Positions 1 to 6,863 of a stretch of 12,288 bases of DNA are shown piece by piece. Numbering within the stretch: the stretch's first letter is position 1; every line of letters begins with the position of its first letter. A model generated the notes under the pieces. That model was given only the letters and a program-made list of their open reading frames with translations, searched no databases and was not told the origin of the DNA. The stretch spans positions 44,942 through 57,229 of the forward strand of contig PBKF01000011.1 of the NCBI GenBank assembly GCA_002722105.1, written 5' to 3'. The stretch is from Fidelibacterota bacterium. Lineage in GTDB: Bacteria > Marinisomatota > Marinisomatia > Marinisomatales > UBA1611. The position numbers and the translations under genes were made by a program.

Positions 1-60
1 GTAAATAGAAAAGGGATTGCCCTTCAGTTCCACGAATTACAAAGGACAATTCATAAAAAA

Positions 61-87
61 AGAACTTTGATAAGTTATCATTGTTCT
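61..87. promoter_or_regulatory. 27-bp interrupted palindrome upstream of the first small membrane gene, possible operator
   Basis: The two halves, AGAACTTTGATAA and TTATCATTGTTCT, flank a central G at 74. Eleven of 13 positions are symmetric: outer arms AGAAC/GTTCT and inner arms TGATAA/TTATCA are perfect, separated by a TT/TT mismatch. It lies 31 bases before the start codon at 119. A one-base centre is poor for an RNA hairpin but suits a dimeric DNA-binding regulator. That role is inferred; no regulator is identified and no convincing -35/-10 pair was found nearby. Confidence 0.4.
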
Positions 88-118
88 GACCAAAGAACCA
101 AACCATGGAGGTATCGGC

Positions 119-328
119 ATGGCTGACTTGAACTCAACCGTACAAAACGCAGCGTCAGGAATCGTTGGCATTATTAAAGCACTGATTGTGCTATTCGTAT
201 TTGTCAACATTGTTTATTCCACACAATTTGACCCAATTGGTGGGATTGTTGACTTGGTAAACACATTTCTGGATGGTGGTTTTGCCGGTCTGCTAGCTCT
301 GCTGGTTTTTCTCTCGTTTCTGGGATAA
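119..328 (+). CDS. small two-span membrane protein (paralogue 1), function unknown
   Basis: A 69-residue hydrophobic protein that I do not recognise. A polar N-terminus (residues 1-14) is followed by a membrane segment at about 15-33 (IVGIIKALIVLFVFVNIVY), a loop with an FDPIGG turn, then GGFAGLLALLVFLSFLG as a second, shorter span. The start is well supported: a perfect GGAGGT at 107-112 sits six bases before ATG. Residues 15-54 align without gaps to residues 16-55 of the next gene, sharing the lysine inside the first span and the (D)-G/A-GFAG-L/I-LAL motif before the second, so the pair arose by duplication. GC is about 43% by hand count, with C-ending codons, against about 35% in nearby genes. 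Together with the strong ribosome site this suggests high expression, although transfer is not excluded. Possible roles such as a membrane scaffold or a holin-like or toxin-like peptide are guesses. Confidence 0.8.
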   Translation: MADLNSTVQNAASGIVGIIKALIVLFVFVNIVYSTQFDPIGGIVDLVNTFLDGGFAGLLALLVFLSFLG

Positions 329-343
329 ACACACAGGTATTGA

Positions 344-374
344 CACAGGGTCTAATTTAATTTTGGGCCCTGTG
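344..374 (+). promoter_or_regulatory. intergenic RNA hairpin between the two small membrane genes
   Basis: Bases 344-355 pair with 363-374 (core CACAGGG against CCCTGTG, with two G-U wobbles further in), giving a 12-bp stem around a 7-base loop. It is not followed by a T-tract; the AGGAGG of the next gene begins ten bases later. It is therefore more likely an mRNA processing or stability element, or a modulator of downstream translation, than a terminator. The structure is read directly from the sequence; the role is inferred. Confidence 0.55.
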
Positions 375-394
375 CCTAATAACAGGAGGAAAAT

Positions 395-613
395 ATGCTG
401 AAAGACGCATTGCAGACCGTTAACGGGTGGCTTGATCAAGTCATTGACTTGCTCAAAACTCTCATTATTGTAGGTATTATTGTTGGAATTTTGTTTGATG
501 ACTTCTTTGGAGTCATTGCCGGATTGGGCCGAGTCATGGCTCAGTTTGGGGATGCAGGTTTCGCAGGTATACTTGCTTTGATGATCCTCGTTATGTGGTA
601 CGAAAAAAAATAG
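395..613 (+). CDS. small two-span membrane protein (paralogue 2), function unknown
   Basis: A 72-residue protein homologous to the upstream gene. An amphipathic N-terminus (MLKDALQTVNGWLDQ) is followed by a membrane span at about 16-34 (VIDLLKTLIIVGIIVGILF), an acidic DDFFG turn, a glycine-rich stretch, then DAGFAGILALMILVMW and a basic tail EKK that would stay on the cytoplasmic side. AGGAGGA at 384-390 precedes ATG with ideal spacing, so the start is secure. The two proteins align without gaps across both spans but differ at the ends: this one has a charged C-terminus where paralogue 1 ends in hydrophobic residues. That would suit a hetero-oligomer of two related subunits. The gene shares the higher GC of paralogue 1 and ends just before an intrinsic terminator. 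No family or function is recognised. Confidence 0.8.
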   Translation: MLKDALQTVNGWLDQVIDLLKTLIIVGIIVGILFDDFFGVIAGLGRVMAQFGDAGFAGILALMILVMWYEKK

Positions 614-634
614 AACGAATCTTATATTCGCTTT

Positions 635-670
635 AGCGCCCTGGTACTTAACTGGGGCGCTTTTATTTTA
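635..670 (+). terminator. intrinsic terminator after the small membrane gene pair
   Basis: AGCGCCC (635-641) pairs with GGGCGCT (655-661), extended inward by two wobble pairs, and is followed immediately by TTTTATTTTA. The GC-rich stem and T-tract are typical of Rho-independent termination. It closes the transcription unit of the two small genes. Confidence 0.85.
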
Positions 671-682
671 GCAAGCCTTACT

Positions 683-727
683 AGTACATAAAATAAGTGC
701 TCATAACATAATAGCTGTACTTATTTT
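683..727. repeat. AT-rich inverted repeat with two alternative pairings
   Basis: AAAATAAGT (690-698) is the exact reverse complement of ACTTATTTT (719-727), and G699-T718 and C700-G717 extend the stem to 11 bp. Separately, AGTACA (683-688) is the reverse complement of TGTACT (716-721), so the two stems compete for the same right arm. It could be a weak second or bidirectional terminator, or a chance product of AT-rich sequence. Confidence 0.4.
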
Positions 728-933
728 CAATATGATATTTTATCTCTATCCATTATTCAGAGCTTTTAAATCAGACTATTTGTAAACAGTTGAAAACAAA
801 GTTTGGGTGCTTTATTTTCCCTATATGCTAATTTTTCAGGCATAATTATTGATCCGATGAATAATTTTTATAATTAATTATCAATTAGTCATTATATTGT
901 TTGGGAATAGTCAGTCAGGATAAATTCAACCTT
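728..933 (+). other. non-coding leader before the amidase gene
   Basis: This AT-rich stretch completes the gap of about 320 bases between the second small gene and the amidase start. It holds one copy of the 10-mer TCCATTATTC (749-758) that recurs before rho and prfA, and a candidate promoter at 790-818. No open frame with a ribosome site, tRNA or strong RNA fold was seen in it. Confidence 0.5.
790..818 (+). promoter_or_regulatory. candidate sigma-70-type promoter for the amidase cluster
   Basis: TTGAAA (790-795) and TATTTT (813-818) are separated by 17 bases, a fair match to TTGACA-N17-TATAAT. Transcription would start near 825 and leave a leader of about 110 bases. In sequence this AT-rich such matches arise by chance, so the call is tentative. 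Confidence 0.3.
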
Positions 934-2409
934 ATGTATTTAAGAATCTTACTCCTTTATCTGTTCATCTTAAATGTGTTACCGGGTGAAATCCATGTCT
1001 TTAATCGTAGCACAGGAAACGAATCAGAGATCAAAACTCTTCTGGATTCTCAATTATTGTATATTTCTGCAAAAGATCTTTCCAAGTCTCTATCTTCTAA
1101 GTTATATGAAAATACAGAAAGAAAGAAGCTAGTATTGTACATAGCTGGCCGTAAAATAAAAATTTCAGGATATACAAGCTATATCATGATAGATGATCAG
1201 CCCTATCAAATGCATCAAATAACTAAAGTTAAATCCAATGATCTTTATGTGCCGGCACAAGAATTTTTAAAAATATTAAAACTAACGGTATTACCAGGCA
1301 TTAATTTTGATTCGAAAAAAGAATTTTTAGATATTGATATTGTTCGATACAATATTACAGGTATTCATGTTGATGTAAAATCAAATGGTACAATTATTCG
1401 TCTTACAACAAGAAAGCCATTTTCTGATAGAAATATTAGTTCATTTATTAATAAACACGGGTGGTATTATTTAACAGTGGCAGGGGCAATAGTTGACACT
1501 ACCAATATTAATAATGGTTTAACTAGAGGTGCAGTACGAAAAATTGAATCTGATCAAATTGGCGAGACAGCTCAGGTGGCATTCAAATTGGGTACTGAGA
1601 TAATAAGTCACGAATGGTTCCAAAGCTTAGATCCAAATGAAATTGTGATCACATTAAGAACGCCTTTAGGGCAAGTTCAAGATAGAATTAATGATGTGAA
1701 GGACAAGTGGCGTTTGGATAGGGTGGTTTTAGATGCGGGCCATGGTGGAAAAGATCCTGGGGCAATAGGTAAATATGGTACCAAAGAAAAAGATATTGTT
1801 TTAGATATTACCAAACGATTAGGGCGCCTACTTGAAAAGAACACCTCAATTAAAGTTGTGTATACCCGTGATGAAGATGTGTTTGTCCCTCTGATGGATC
1901 GGACTAAAATGGCAAATGATTCCAATGGAAAATTATTTGTTAGCATTCATGCTAACGCAAACAAAAATAGAAAAATCCAGGGATTTGAAACCTACCTTTT
2001 GAGACCAGGGAAAAGCCAAGATGCTATCGAAGTTGCATCAAGAGAAAATTCTGTAATAGAACTAGAAGAATTTAAGGATCAGTATGCAGATCTGACAGGG
2101 GAGAATTTGATAATGGCAACAATGGCTCAAAGTATGTTTATGAAGGAGAGTGAAGATTTAGCTGCAATTATACAAATGGAATTAGATAAAAGACTTACCA
2201 CTCCTAACCGTGGCGTTAAACAAGCAGGTTTCTATGTTTTAATTGGCGCATCAATGCCAAATGCTTTAGTTGAAGTTGGTTTTTTATCTAACCCGCATGA
2301 AGAAAAATTATTAAAACAAAGTAAATATAAACAGTCAATTGCAGAGGCTATTTTTGCAGGTATTAAACATTTTAAATATTCTCGAGAGAAATTATTAGCA
2401 GGTGAGTAA
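934..2409 (+). CDS. N-acetylmuramoyl-L-alanine amidase (AmiC/Amidase_3 type)
   Basis: A zinc amidase that cuts the bond between N-acetylmuramic acid and the stem peptide of peptidoglycan, acting outside the inner membrane. From ATG 934 the protein has 491 residues: an N-terminal hydrophobic stretch that looks like a signal peptide (MYLRILLLYLFILNVLPG), a region of about 110 residues resembling the copper amine oxidase N-like domain found in cell-wall proteins, an AMIN-like localisation region, and an Amidase_3 domain from about residue 262. Zinc ligands are H270 (DAGHGG), E285 (TKEKD) and H339 (SIHAN); E447 in VEVGFLSNP is the catalytic glutamate. An in-frame TTG at 901 would add 11 residues, but it has no ribosome site and spoils the signal peptide, while AGGA at 917-920 favours 934, at a rather long spacing. 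The gene leads into murI two bases later, which fits a shared cell-wall role. Confidence 0.9.
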   Translation: MYLRILLLYLFILNVLPGEIHVFNRSTGNESEIKTLLDSQLLYISAKDLSKSLSSKLYENTERKKLVLYIAGRKIKISGYTSYIMIDDQPYQMHQITKVKSNDLYVPAQEFLKILKLTVLPGINFDSKKEFLDIDIVRYNITGIHVDVKSNGTIIRLTTRKPFSDRNISSFINKHGWYYLTVAGAIVDTTNINNGLTRGAVRKIESDQIGETAQVAFKLGTEIISHEWFQSLDPNEIVITLRTPLGQVQDRINDVKDKWRLDRVVLDAGHGGKDPGAIGKYGTKEKDIVLDITKRLGRLLEKNTSIKVVYTRDEDVFVPLMDRTKMANDSNGKLFVSIHANANKNRKIQGFETYLLRPGKSQDAIEVASRENSVIELEEFKDQYADLTGENLIMATMAQSMFMKESEDLAAIIQMELDKRLTTPNRGVKQAGFYVLIGASMPNALVEVGFLSNPHEEKLLKQSKYKQSIAEAIFAGIKHFKYSREKLLAGE

Positions 2410-2411
2410 AG

Positions 2412-3209
2412 ATGGATAATAGGCCTATAGGAGTTTTTGATTCTGGGATTGGCGGTTTAACTGTAGTGGAAGCCTTGGCTAATGAATTGCCAGATGAATC
2501 AATTTTATATGTGGGGGATACGGCTCGAGTGCCATATGGGAATAAAAGCAAAGACCGGATTCAGGAGTTTTCAAAACAGATTACTAAATGGCTTATCAGC
2601 AGAGATTGTAAAGTAATAGTTGTGGCGTGTAATACAGCATCTTCACTTGCTTTGGATTTTCTAAGATTAAACTTTAATCTGCCAATTATAGGTGTAATCA
2701 TACCTGGGATACAATCCGCTATAGAAACTACACGGAATAAACATATTGGTGTATTGGGCACTGTAGCTACAATCAAATCAGATGCTTATGGACAAAGTTT
2801 AAAAAAGATTAGTGCTGCAATCACAGTTGTAAGCCAGTCTTGTCCATTATTTGTCCCCTTAGTAGAAGAGGGCTGGGTACATGGGCATGTACCAAAATCT
2901 ATTGCAAAAAATTACCTGATGACGATTTTAAACTCCAAGTCTGATACTGTTATCTTGGGATGTACACATTATCCATTGTTAAAACCAGTTATAAGCAGCA
3001 TATTAGGTTCAAATGTAAATCTGGTTGACTCAGGTGAAGCTACTTCTGCAATGGTTAAATCTCTTTTAAAAAAAAATCAATCACTTGCAGATAAAAGCCC
3101 AGGAGAAATTCATTGTTTTGTAACTGATTCTCCTGAAACATTTAAGGCTCTTACAGGTAGATTTATTAAGACGGAAATTTATTCAATTCAGCACATTGAC
3201 ATCACCTGA
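2412..3209 (+). CDS. murI: glutamate racemase
   Basis: A cytoplasmic, cofactor-independent racemase that makes D-glutamate for the peptidoglycan stem peptide. At 265 residues the length is normal. The N-terminal GVFDSGIGGLTV carries D10 and S11, and the two catalytic cysteines are visible: C73 in VVACNTASS and C184 in LGCTHYPLL, with H186 beside the second. YVGDTARVPYG is the typical substrate-loop motif. ATG follows the amidase stop by two bases and its ribosome site (AGGTGAG) lies inside the end of the amidase gene, so the two are probably co-translated. Its 3' end overlaps folC by 14 bases. All key residues are present. Confidence 0.96.
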   Translation: MDNRPIGVFDSGIGGLTVVEALANELPDESILYVGDTARVPYGNKSKDRIQEFSKQITKWLISRDCKVIVVACNTASSLALDFLRLNFNLPIIGVIIPGIQSAIETTRNKHIGVLGTVATIKSDAYGQSLKKISAAITVVSQSCPLFVPLVEEGWVHGHVPKSIAKNYLMTILNSKSDTVILGCTHYPLLKPVISSILGSNVNLVDSGEATSAMVKSLLKKNQSLADKSPGEIHCFVTDSPETFKALTGRFIKTEIYSIQHIDIT

Positions 3210-4458
3210 GTTCTCATATCTATTAAATTCCCTATTTAATCTTCAGCGACACGGGCTAAAGCTGGGTTTAGAACATACATTCCAATTATTGGATTCAATC
3301 GGAAATCCTCAAAAAAAATTAGATATGATTCATATCGCGGGGACTAATGGAAAAGGATCGACCTGTGCTCAAATTTCAAGTATTCTATCAACTGTAGGAT
3401 ATAAAGTTGGATTGTACTCATCTCCCCATTTGATAAATTTTAATGAAAGGATACGGGTAAATGGGCACCCGATTTCAGATAAAGAAATTGCTGTATTTAT
3501 GCAAAATATTGAACCAGTAATCAATCAGTTACAATCCACATTTTTTGAAGTAACGACTGCAATGGCACTACACTATTTTAGACAGCAAAGGGTTGATATT
3601 GCGATTATTGAAACAGGCTTGGGAGGCCGATTGGATTCTACCAATGTTATTGTTCCTGGGATAACAGTCATAACCCATATTTCAATGGATCATATGGATA
3701 TTTTAGGAGAAGACCTGGAAAACATTGCATCTGAAAAAGCAGGTATAATTAAAAAAGGGACACCATTAGTAATAGCAAATCAAAACCCAATTGTAAAAAA
3801 AATTCTAATTGAAACGGCTAAAGAAAAGAATGCACCAGTTGTTGAACTAGGTCAAATTTCTAAGGTAATCCCTAACATCAATGGGACAAAATTCACATAT
3901 GATAATGAAAGATTTTTTACTCCCTTAATAGGTAACCATCAAGCTTTAAATGGGGCATTAGCGATCGAAACAACATATCAGTATAAAAAAAGAATTTCTT
4001 TACATCAGTTAAAAAAAGGATTGAAAAAAGTGTTCTGGCCTGGTCGATTACAGCAGTTAGATGAAAGAATTTATTATGATGTTGCTCACAATGAAGGAGG
4101 GATTGAAACTTTATTAACAACTATTAATAATATTTTTCCCGAGAAACAGATTATAGGACTATTCTGCCTGAAGGGGGATAAAGAATTAGATCATCTGATA
4201 AAAAAAATGAAGGGTAGGTTTAAGCGATTATTTGTTACAACAGATCGTAATGGACTGCTATTAAAGGCAACTGAATTATCAGAAAAATTAACATCTGCAG
4301 ATCTTCCCAATACACCTCTTGATTCCATATCTGAAGGCATCATAACAATTAAAAAAGAACTAACAAAAGGAAACGTAGGGATTATTTTTGGCAGCCATTA
4401 CATTGCAAAAGAGATTTTTGATGAATTTGAAATATCATTTGACACCGGAATAATTTGA
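3196..4458 (+). CDS. folC: folylpolyglutamate synthase / dihydrofolate synthase
   Basis: A Mur-ligase-family enzyme that adds glutamate to folates (and usually also to dihydropteroate) using ATP in the cytoplasm. It has 420 residues. The P-loop GTNGKGS is at 49-55, followed by SSPHL, ETGLGGRLDSTN and the metal and carbamylated-lysine region THISMDHMDILG...SEKAGIIKKG. GNHQALNGALA precedes the C-terminal domain, where DVAHN (295-299) matches the DxAHN signature. The start is TTG at 3196, inside the murI 3' end. The protein aligns from this point (LLNSL...GLKLGLE is the usual family opening), and the first in-frame ATG would remove that opening. No clear ribosome site precedes it, so translation is likely coupled to murI. 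Whether it is bifunctional cannot be judged. Confidence 0.93.
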   Translation: MTSPEFSYLLNSLFNLQRHGLKLGLEHTFQLLDSIGNPQKKLDMIHIAGTNGKGSTCAQISSILSTVGYKVGLYSSPHLINFNERIRVNGHPISDKEIAVFMQNIEPVINQLQSTFFEVTTAMALHYFRQQRVDIAIIETGLGGRLDSTNVIVPGITVITHISMDHMDILGEDLENIASEKAGIIKKGTPLVIANQNPIVKKILIETAKEKNAPVVELGQISKVIPNINGTKFTYDNERFFTPLIGNHQALNGALAIETTYQYKKRISLHQLKKGLKKVFWPGRLQQLDERIYYDVAHNEGGIETLLTTINNIFPEKQIIGLFCLKGDKELDHLIKKMKGRFKRLFVTTDRNGLLLKATELSEKLTSADLPNTPLDSISEGIITIKKELTKGNVGIIFGSHYIAKEIFDEFEISFDTGII

Positions 4459-4541
4459 TGTAATTTCTCATTACTCCATTATTCCCCCGGAGACTTATAT
4501 TTTTACAATTCCAAAGGTTTTTTTAAATAGGTTTTAATTAT
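4459..4541 (+). promoter_or_regulatory. folC-rho spacer, possible rho promoter region
   Basis: An 83-base spacer, larger than other gaps in the cluster. TTGATG (4455-4460) and CATTAT (4477-4482) lie 16 bases apart, and another -10-like TATATT is at 4496-4501. One copy of the 10-mer TCCATTATTC is at 4475-4484. Rho genes are often autoregulated, so a separate promoter is plausible, but the matches are weak. Confidence 0.25.
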
Positions 4542-5792
4542 ATGGATCTTAATGAACTACAATCCTTGCATATTCGTGAACTTACAGAATTAGCTCAGAA
4601 ACTAAATATTGAAGGTGGTGTAGCCGGTCTCAATAAGCAGGAATTGACTGTACGTATTCTTGAAGCGCAGGATAAAAAAGAAGAAAAATTATCTGCAAGA
4701 GGTGTTTTAGAAGTGATGCAAGACGGTTATGGTTTTTTGCGCTCCCCTGACTATAATTATTTACCCGGCCCTGATGATATCTATGTAAGCCCATCGCAAA
4801 TCAAAAGATTTGGATTAAAAACGGGTCATCTCATCACTGGTCAAATCCGGCCACCTAAATCAAAAGAACGGTTTTATGCCTTGTTAAAAGTTCAAACAGT
4901 TAACGAAAAACCAATTGAAAAATTAAAAGACATTATTCTCTTTGATAATTTTACTCCGCTTTATCCTGAAGATAAATTCAATTTAGAAACAGAAGAAAAA
5001 AATCTATCCATGAGAATTATGGATTTGATGGCACCGATTGGTAAAGGTCAACGTGGACTAATTGTGGCCCAACCCAAAACTGGTAAAACTATATTACTCC
5101 AGAAACTTGCAAATGCTATCAGTAAGAAACATCCTGAAACACAAAGAATTGTTTTATTAATTGATGAGCGTCCAGAAGAAGTGACAGATATGAAGAGAAA
5201 TGTGGATGCGGAAGTAATTAGTTCTACCTTTGATGAGCCACCTGAACGCCATGTATCTGTTGCAGATATGGTTTTGCAAAAAGCAAAAAGAATGGTTGAA
5301 TTTGGTCAAGATGTTGTAATACTTTTAGATAGTATAACCCGTTTAGCGCGAGCTCATAATGCTGTGATACCTCATAGTGGTAAGATATTATCAGGGGGTG
5401 TAGATTTTAATGCGTTAAAAAAACCAAAACAATTTTTTGGAGCAGCAAGGAATACGGAAGAAGGTGGTAGTCTAACAATTATTTCCACAGCCCTAATTGA
5501 TACTGGTAGTCGAGCAGATGAAGTTATTTTTGAAGAATTCAAGGGCACAGGAAATATGGAATTAGTTTTAGATCGTAGGTTAAGCGATCGTAGAGTATAT
5601 CCCGCATTTGATATTATTCGATCAGGGACCAGGAAAGAAGAACTACTAATGGGCCGAAAAGAACTAGGTAGAATGTGGATTCTTCGGAAATTACTAAATG
5701 ACATGAAAGTAGAAGAAGCCATGGAATTCATGCTTGATCGTTTGAAAAGAACTAAATCAAATGCTGAGTTTTTAGATACAATGAGCCAATAA
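4542..5792 (+). CDS. rho: transcription termination factor Rho
   Basis: A hexameric RNA-dependent ATPase that ends untranslated transcripts. It has 416 residues, close to the 419 of E. coli Rho and without the long insertions seen in some phyla. An N-terminal helical Rho_N region (about 1-45) is followed by the cold-shock-like RNA-binding domain ([14 protein letters not shown]). The motor domain has Walker A AQPKTGKT at 176-183 (K182), Walker [17 protein letters not shown], the Q-loop region [20 protein letters not shown] and the R-loop region [23 protein letters not shown] 4542 has only a weak AGG upstream. The gene is followed 24 bases later by the Cas6b-like gene, so they are probably transcribed together. 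Confidence 0.97.
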   Translation: MDLNELQSLHIRELTELAQKLNIEGGVAGLNKQELTVRILEAQDKKEEKLSARGVLEVMQDGYGFLRSPDYNYLPGPDDIYVSPSQIKRFGLKTGHLITGQIRPPKSKERFYALLKVQTVNEKPIEKLKDIILFDNFTPLYPEDKFNLETEEKNLSMRIMDLMAPIGKGQRGLIVAQPKTGKTILLQKLANAISKKHPETQRIVLLIDERPEEVTDMKRNVDAEVISSTFDEPPERHVSVADMVLQKAKRMVEFGQDVVILLDSITRLARAHNAVIPHSGKILSGGVDFNALKKPKQFFGAARNTEEGGSLTIISTALIDTGSRADEVIFEEFKGTGNMELVLDRRLSDRRVYPAFDIIRSGTRKEELLMGRKELGRMWILRKLLNDMKVEEAMEFMLDRLKRTKSNAEFLDTMSQ

Positions 5793-5816
5793 ATACCAAT
5801 ATAACTTTTATAAAGG

Positions 5817-6863
5817 ATGAATGAAGAGTTTCCAGATATAAGATCAGTTGTAATTAGAGTCATCACAAATAAGCCCGTACGAAAAACACCCTACCAAGTA
5901 AAGGGCGTTTTTATGCGTCAATATCCTGATGAACCGATCATACCCATGTTAGATGGTTCATATCGGGATCGCTTTTTGTATCCAAGAGTCCAAGTTAAAA
6001 TCTTAAATGAACAAATCTATATAATAGGTGTTCATGAAGGTGTTGATTCTGTACTATCTTTGGCAGAAAAATTTAAAGAATTTGATTTTGGCAATATCAC
6101 TTTTGAGGTACAGGACACCGATATTGAAGATGTAAACCAGCAGTTTATACCATCGAGTAGATTAGTCCGCTATCGGTTTATTACACCCTGGGTTGCATTA
6201 AACCACATGACTGGTGGCCGCTATCGATTTTTAACAAACCAAGAAAAACCTTCTTTTCTTAATCGACTTTTAGGCCAAAATATTATATTCTTAGCTAATG
6301 AGGTAGGCGTGAAACTCGAAGATGATATTTTCACCAAAGTTAAAGTATCAAGTTTATTTCCTCGCCCAGTAGATGAAAATAAATGGGGTGCATTTATGGG
6401 TGAATTTAAAACAAATTTTGTTTTGCCAAATTATATTGGTGTTGGAAACGGAATAACACGTGGTTTTGGCACTATTTATGGGATGTTCAACCCTGATTCT
6501 TTTTCATTTGATGAAGAAGAATTGCAACAAGATGTATCCAAAAAATCTAATTTACAGACAACTGAAAATTTTGATGATTTAGAAAGTGTGTCTGCGACTG
6601 ATGTTCCGAAACCAAGCCGTAGGCGTCGAAATAAAAATAAGAATCAATCATTTCGATCCGGAAGTACAAAAAATAAACGATCAAATAAATCAAGACATCA
6701 TCATAAAAAACACTATAAGAGAAATGAAACACAAAAACATCATCTTCCTCGTACAGGTAGAGTCTTCTCCGAAGAATTTGATATTGAAGATGAAAGTTCT
6801 GAAAATCGAGAAGATGAAAAATTCAATACTTCGAAACACCACAAACGACAACATAAATTTTGA
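5817..6863 (+). CDS. orphan Cas6b-like (RAMP-fold) RNA-binding protein with charged low-complexity tail
   Basis: A 348-residue protein. Residues 1-225 read as a Cas6b-type double ferredoxin-like fold: an opening strand SVVIRVIT, a strand YPRVQVKI, then GVHEGVDSVLSLAEKF, a second half opening with RYRFITPWVALN, and near its end the glycine-rich loop GVGNGITRGFGT (208-219) after EFKTNFVLPNYI. In the Cas6b family this loop binds CRISPR RNA. Where I recall a His-Asn-His cluster (before the YPxxQxK strand), this protein has PIIPML, so catalysis may be lost. After an acidic linker comes a basic tail (RRRR at 268-271, then many Lys/Arg/His), an acidic patch and a basic end (KHHKRQHKF). No CRISPR array or other cas gene is present. 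AAAGG abuts ATG 5817, too close for normal use; a stop lies just upstream and the next in-frame ATG (residue 33) would remove the first strand. The 3' end overlaps the aminotransferase start. I infer an RNA-binding housekeeping role; the fold call is moderately sure, the function unknown. Confidence 0.75.
   Translation: MNEEFPDIRSVVIRVITNKPVRKTPYQVKGVFMRQYPDEPIIPMLDGSYRDRFLYPRVQVKILNEQIYIIGVHEGVDSVLSLAEKFKEFDFGNITFEVQDTDIEDVNQQFIPSSRLVRYRFITPWVALNHMTGGRYRFLTNQEKPSFLNRLLGQNIIFLANEVGVKLEDDIFTKVKVSSLFPRPVDENKWGAFMGEFKTNFVLPNYIGVGNGITRGFGTIYGMFNPDSFSFDEEELQQDVSKKSNLQTTENFDDLESVSATDVPKPSRRRRNKNKNQSFRSGSTKNKRSNKSRHHHKKHYKRNETQKHHLPRTGRVFSEEFDIEDESSENREDEKFNTSKHHKRQHKF

Noticed and set aside
11..24. 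Small hairpin AAGGG/CCCTT near the left edge
   Set aside because: Only 5 bp with a 4-base loop and no T-tract; too weak to call a terminator.
1..126. Open frame from the window edge to a TGA at 124-126
   Set aside because: The translation is low in recognisable features and runs through the palindrome and the ribosome site of the first small gene; probably chance, though the tail of an upstream gene cannot be fully excluded.
901..933. TTG start that would add 11 residues to the amidase
   Set aside because: It has no ribosome site and puts polar residues before the signal peptide; ATG 934 gives a normal signal sequence with AGGA upstream.
5372..5866. 164-codon open frame on the - strand across the rho 3' end
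   Set aside because: It is antisense to conserved Rho motor motifs, has a Ser-rich composition typical of reverse-frame translation and has no credible ribosome site.
5817..6863. CRISPR array near the Cas6b-like gene
   Set aside because: No regularly spaced direct repeats of 20-40 bases were seen anywhere in the window; the His/Lys/Arg-rich tail is coding low complexity, not an array.
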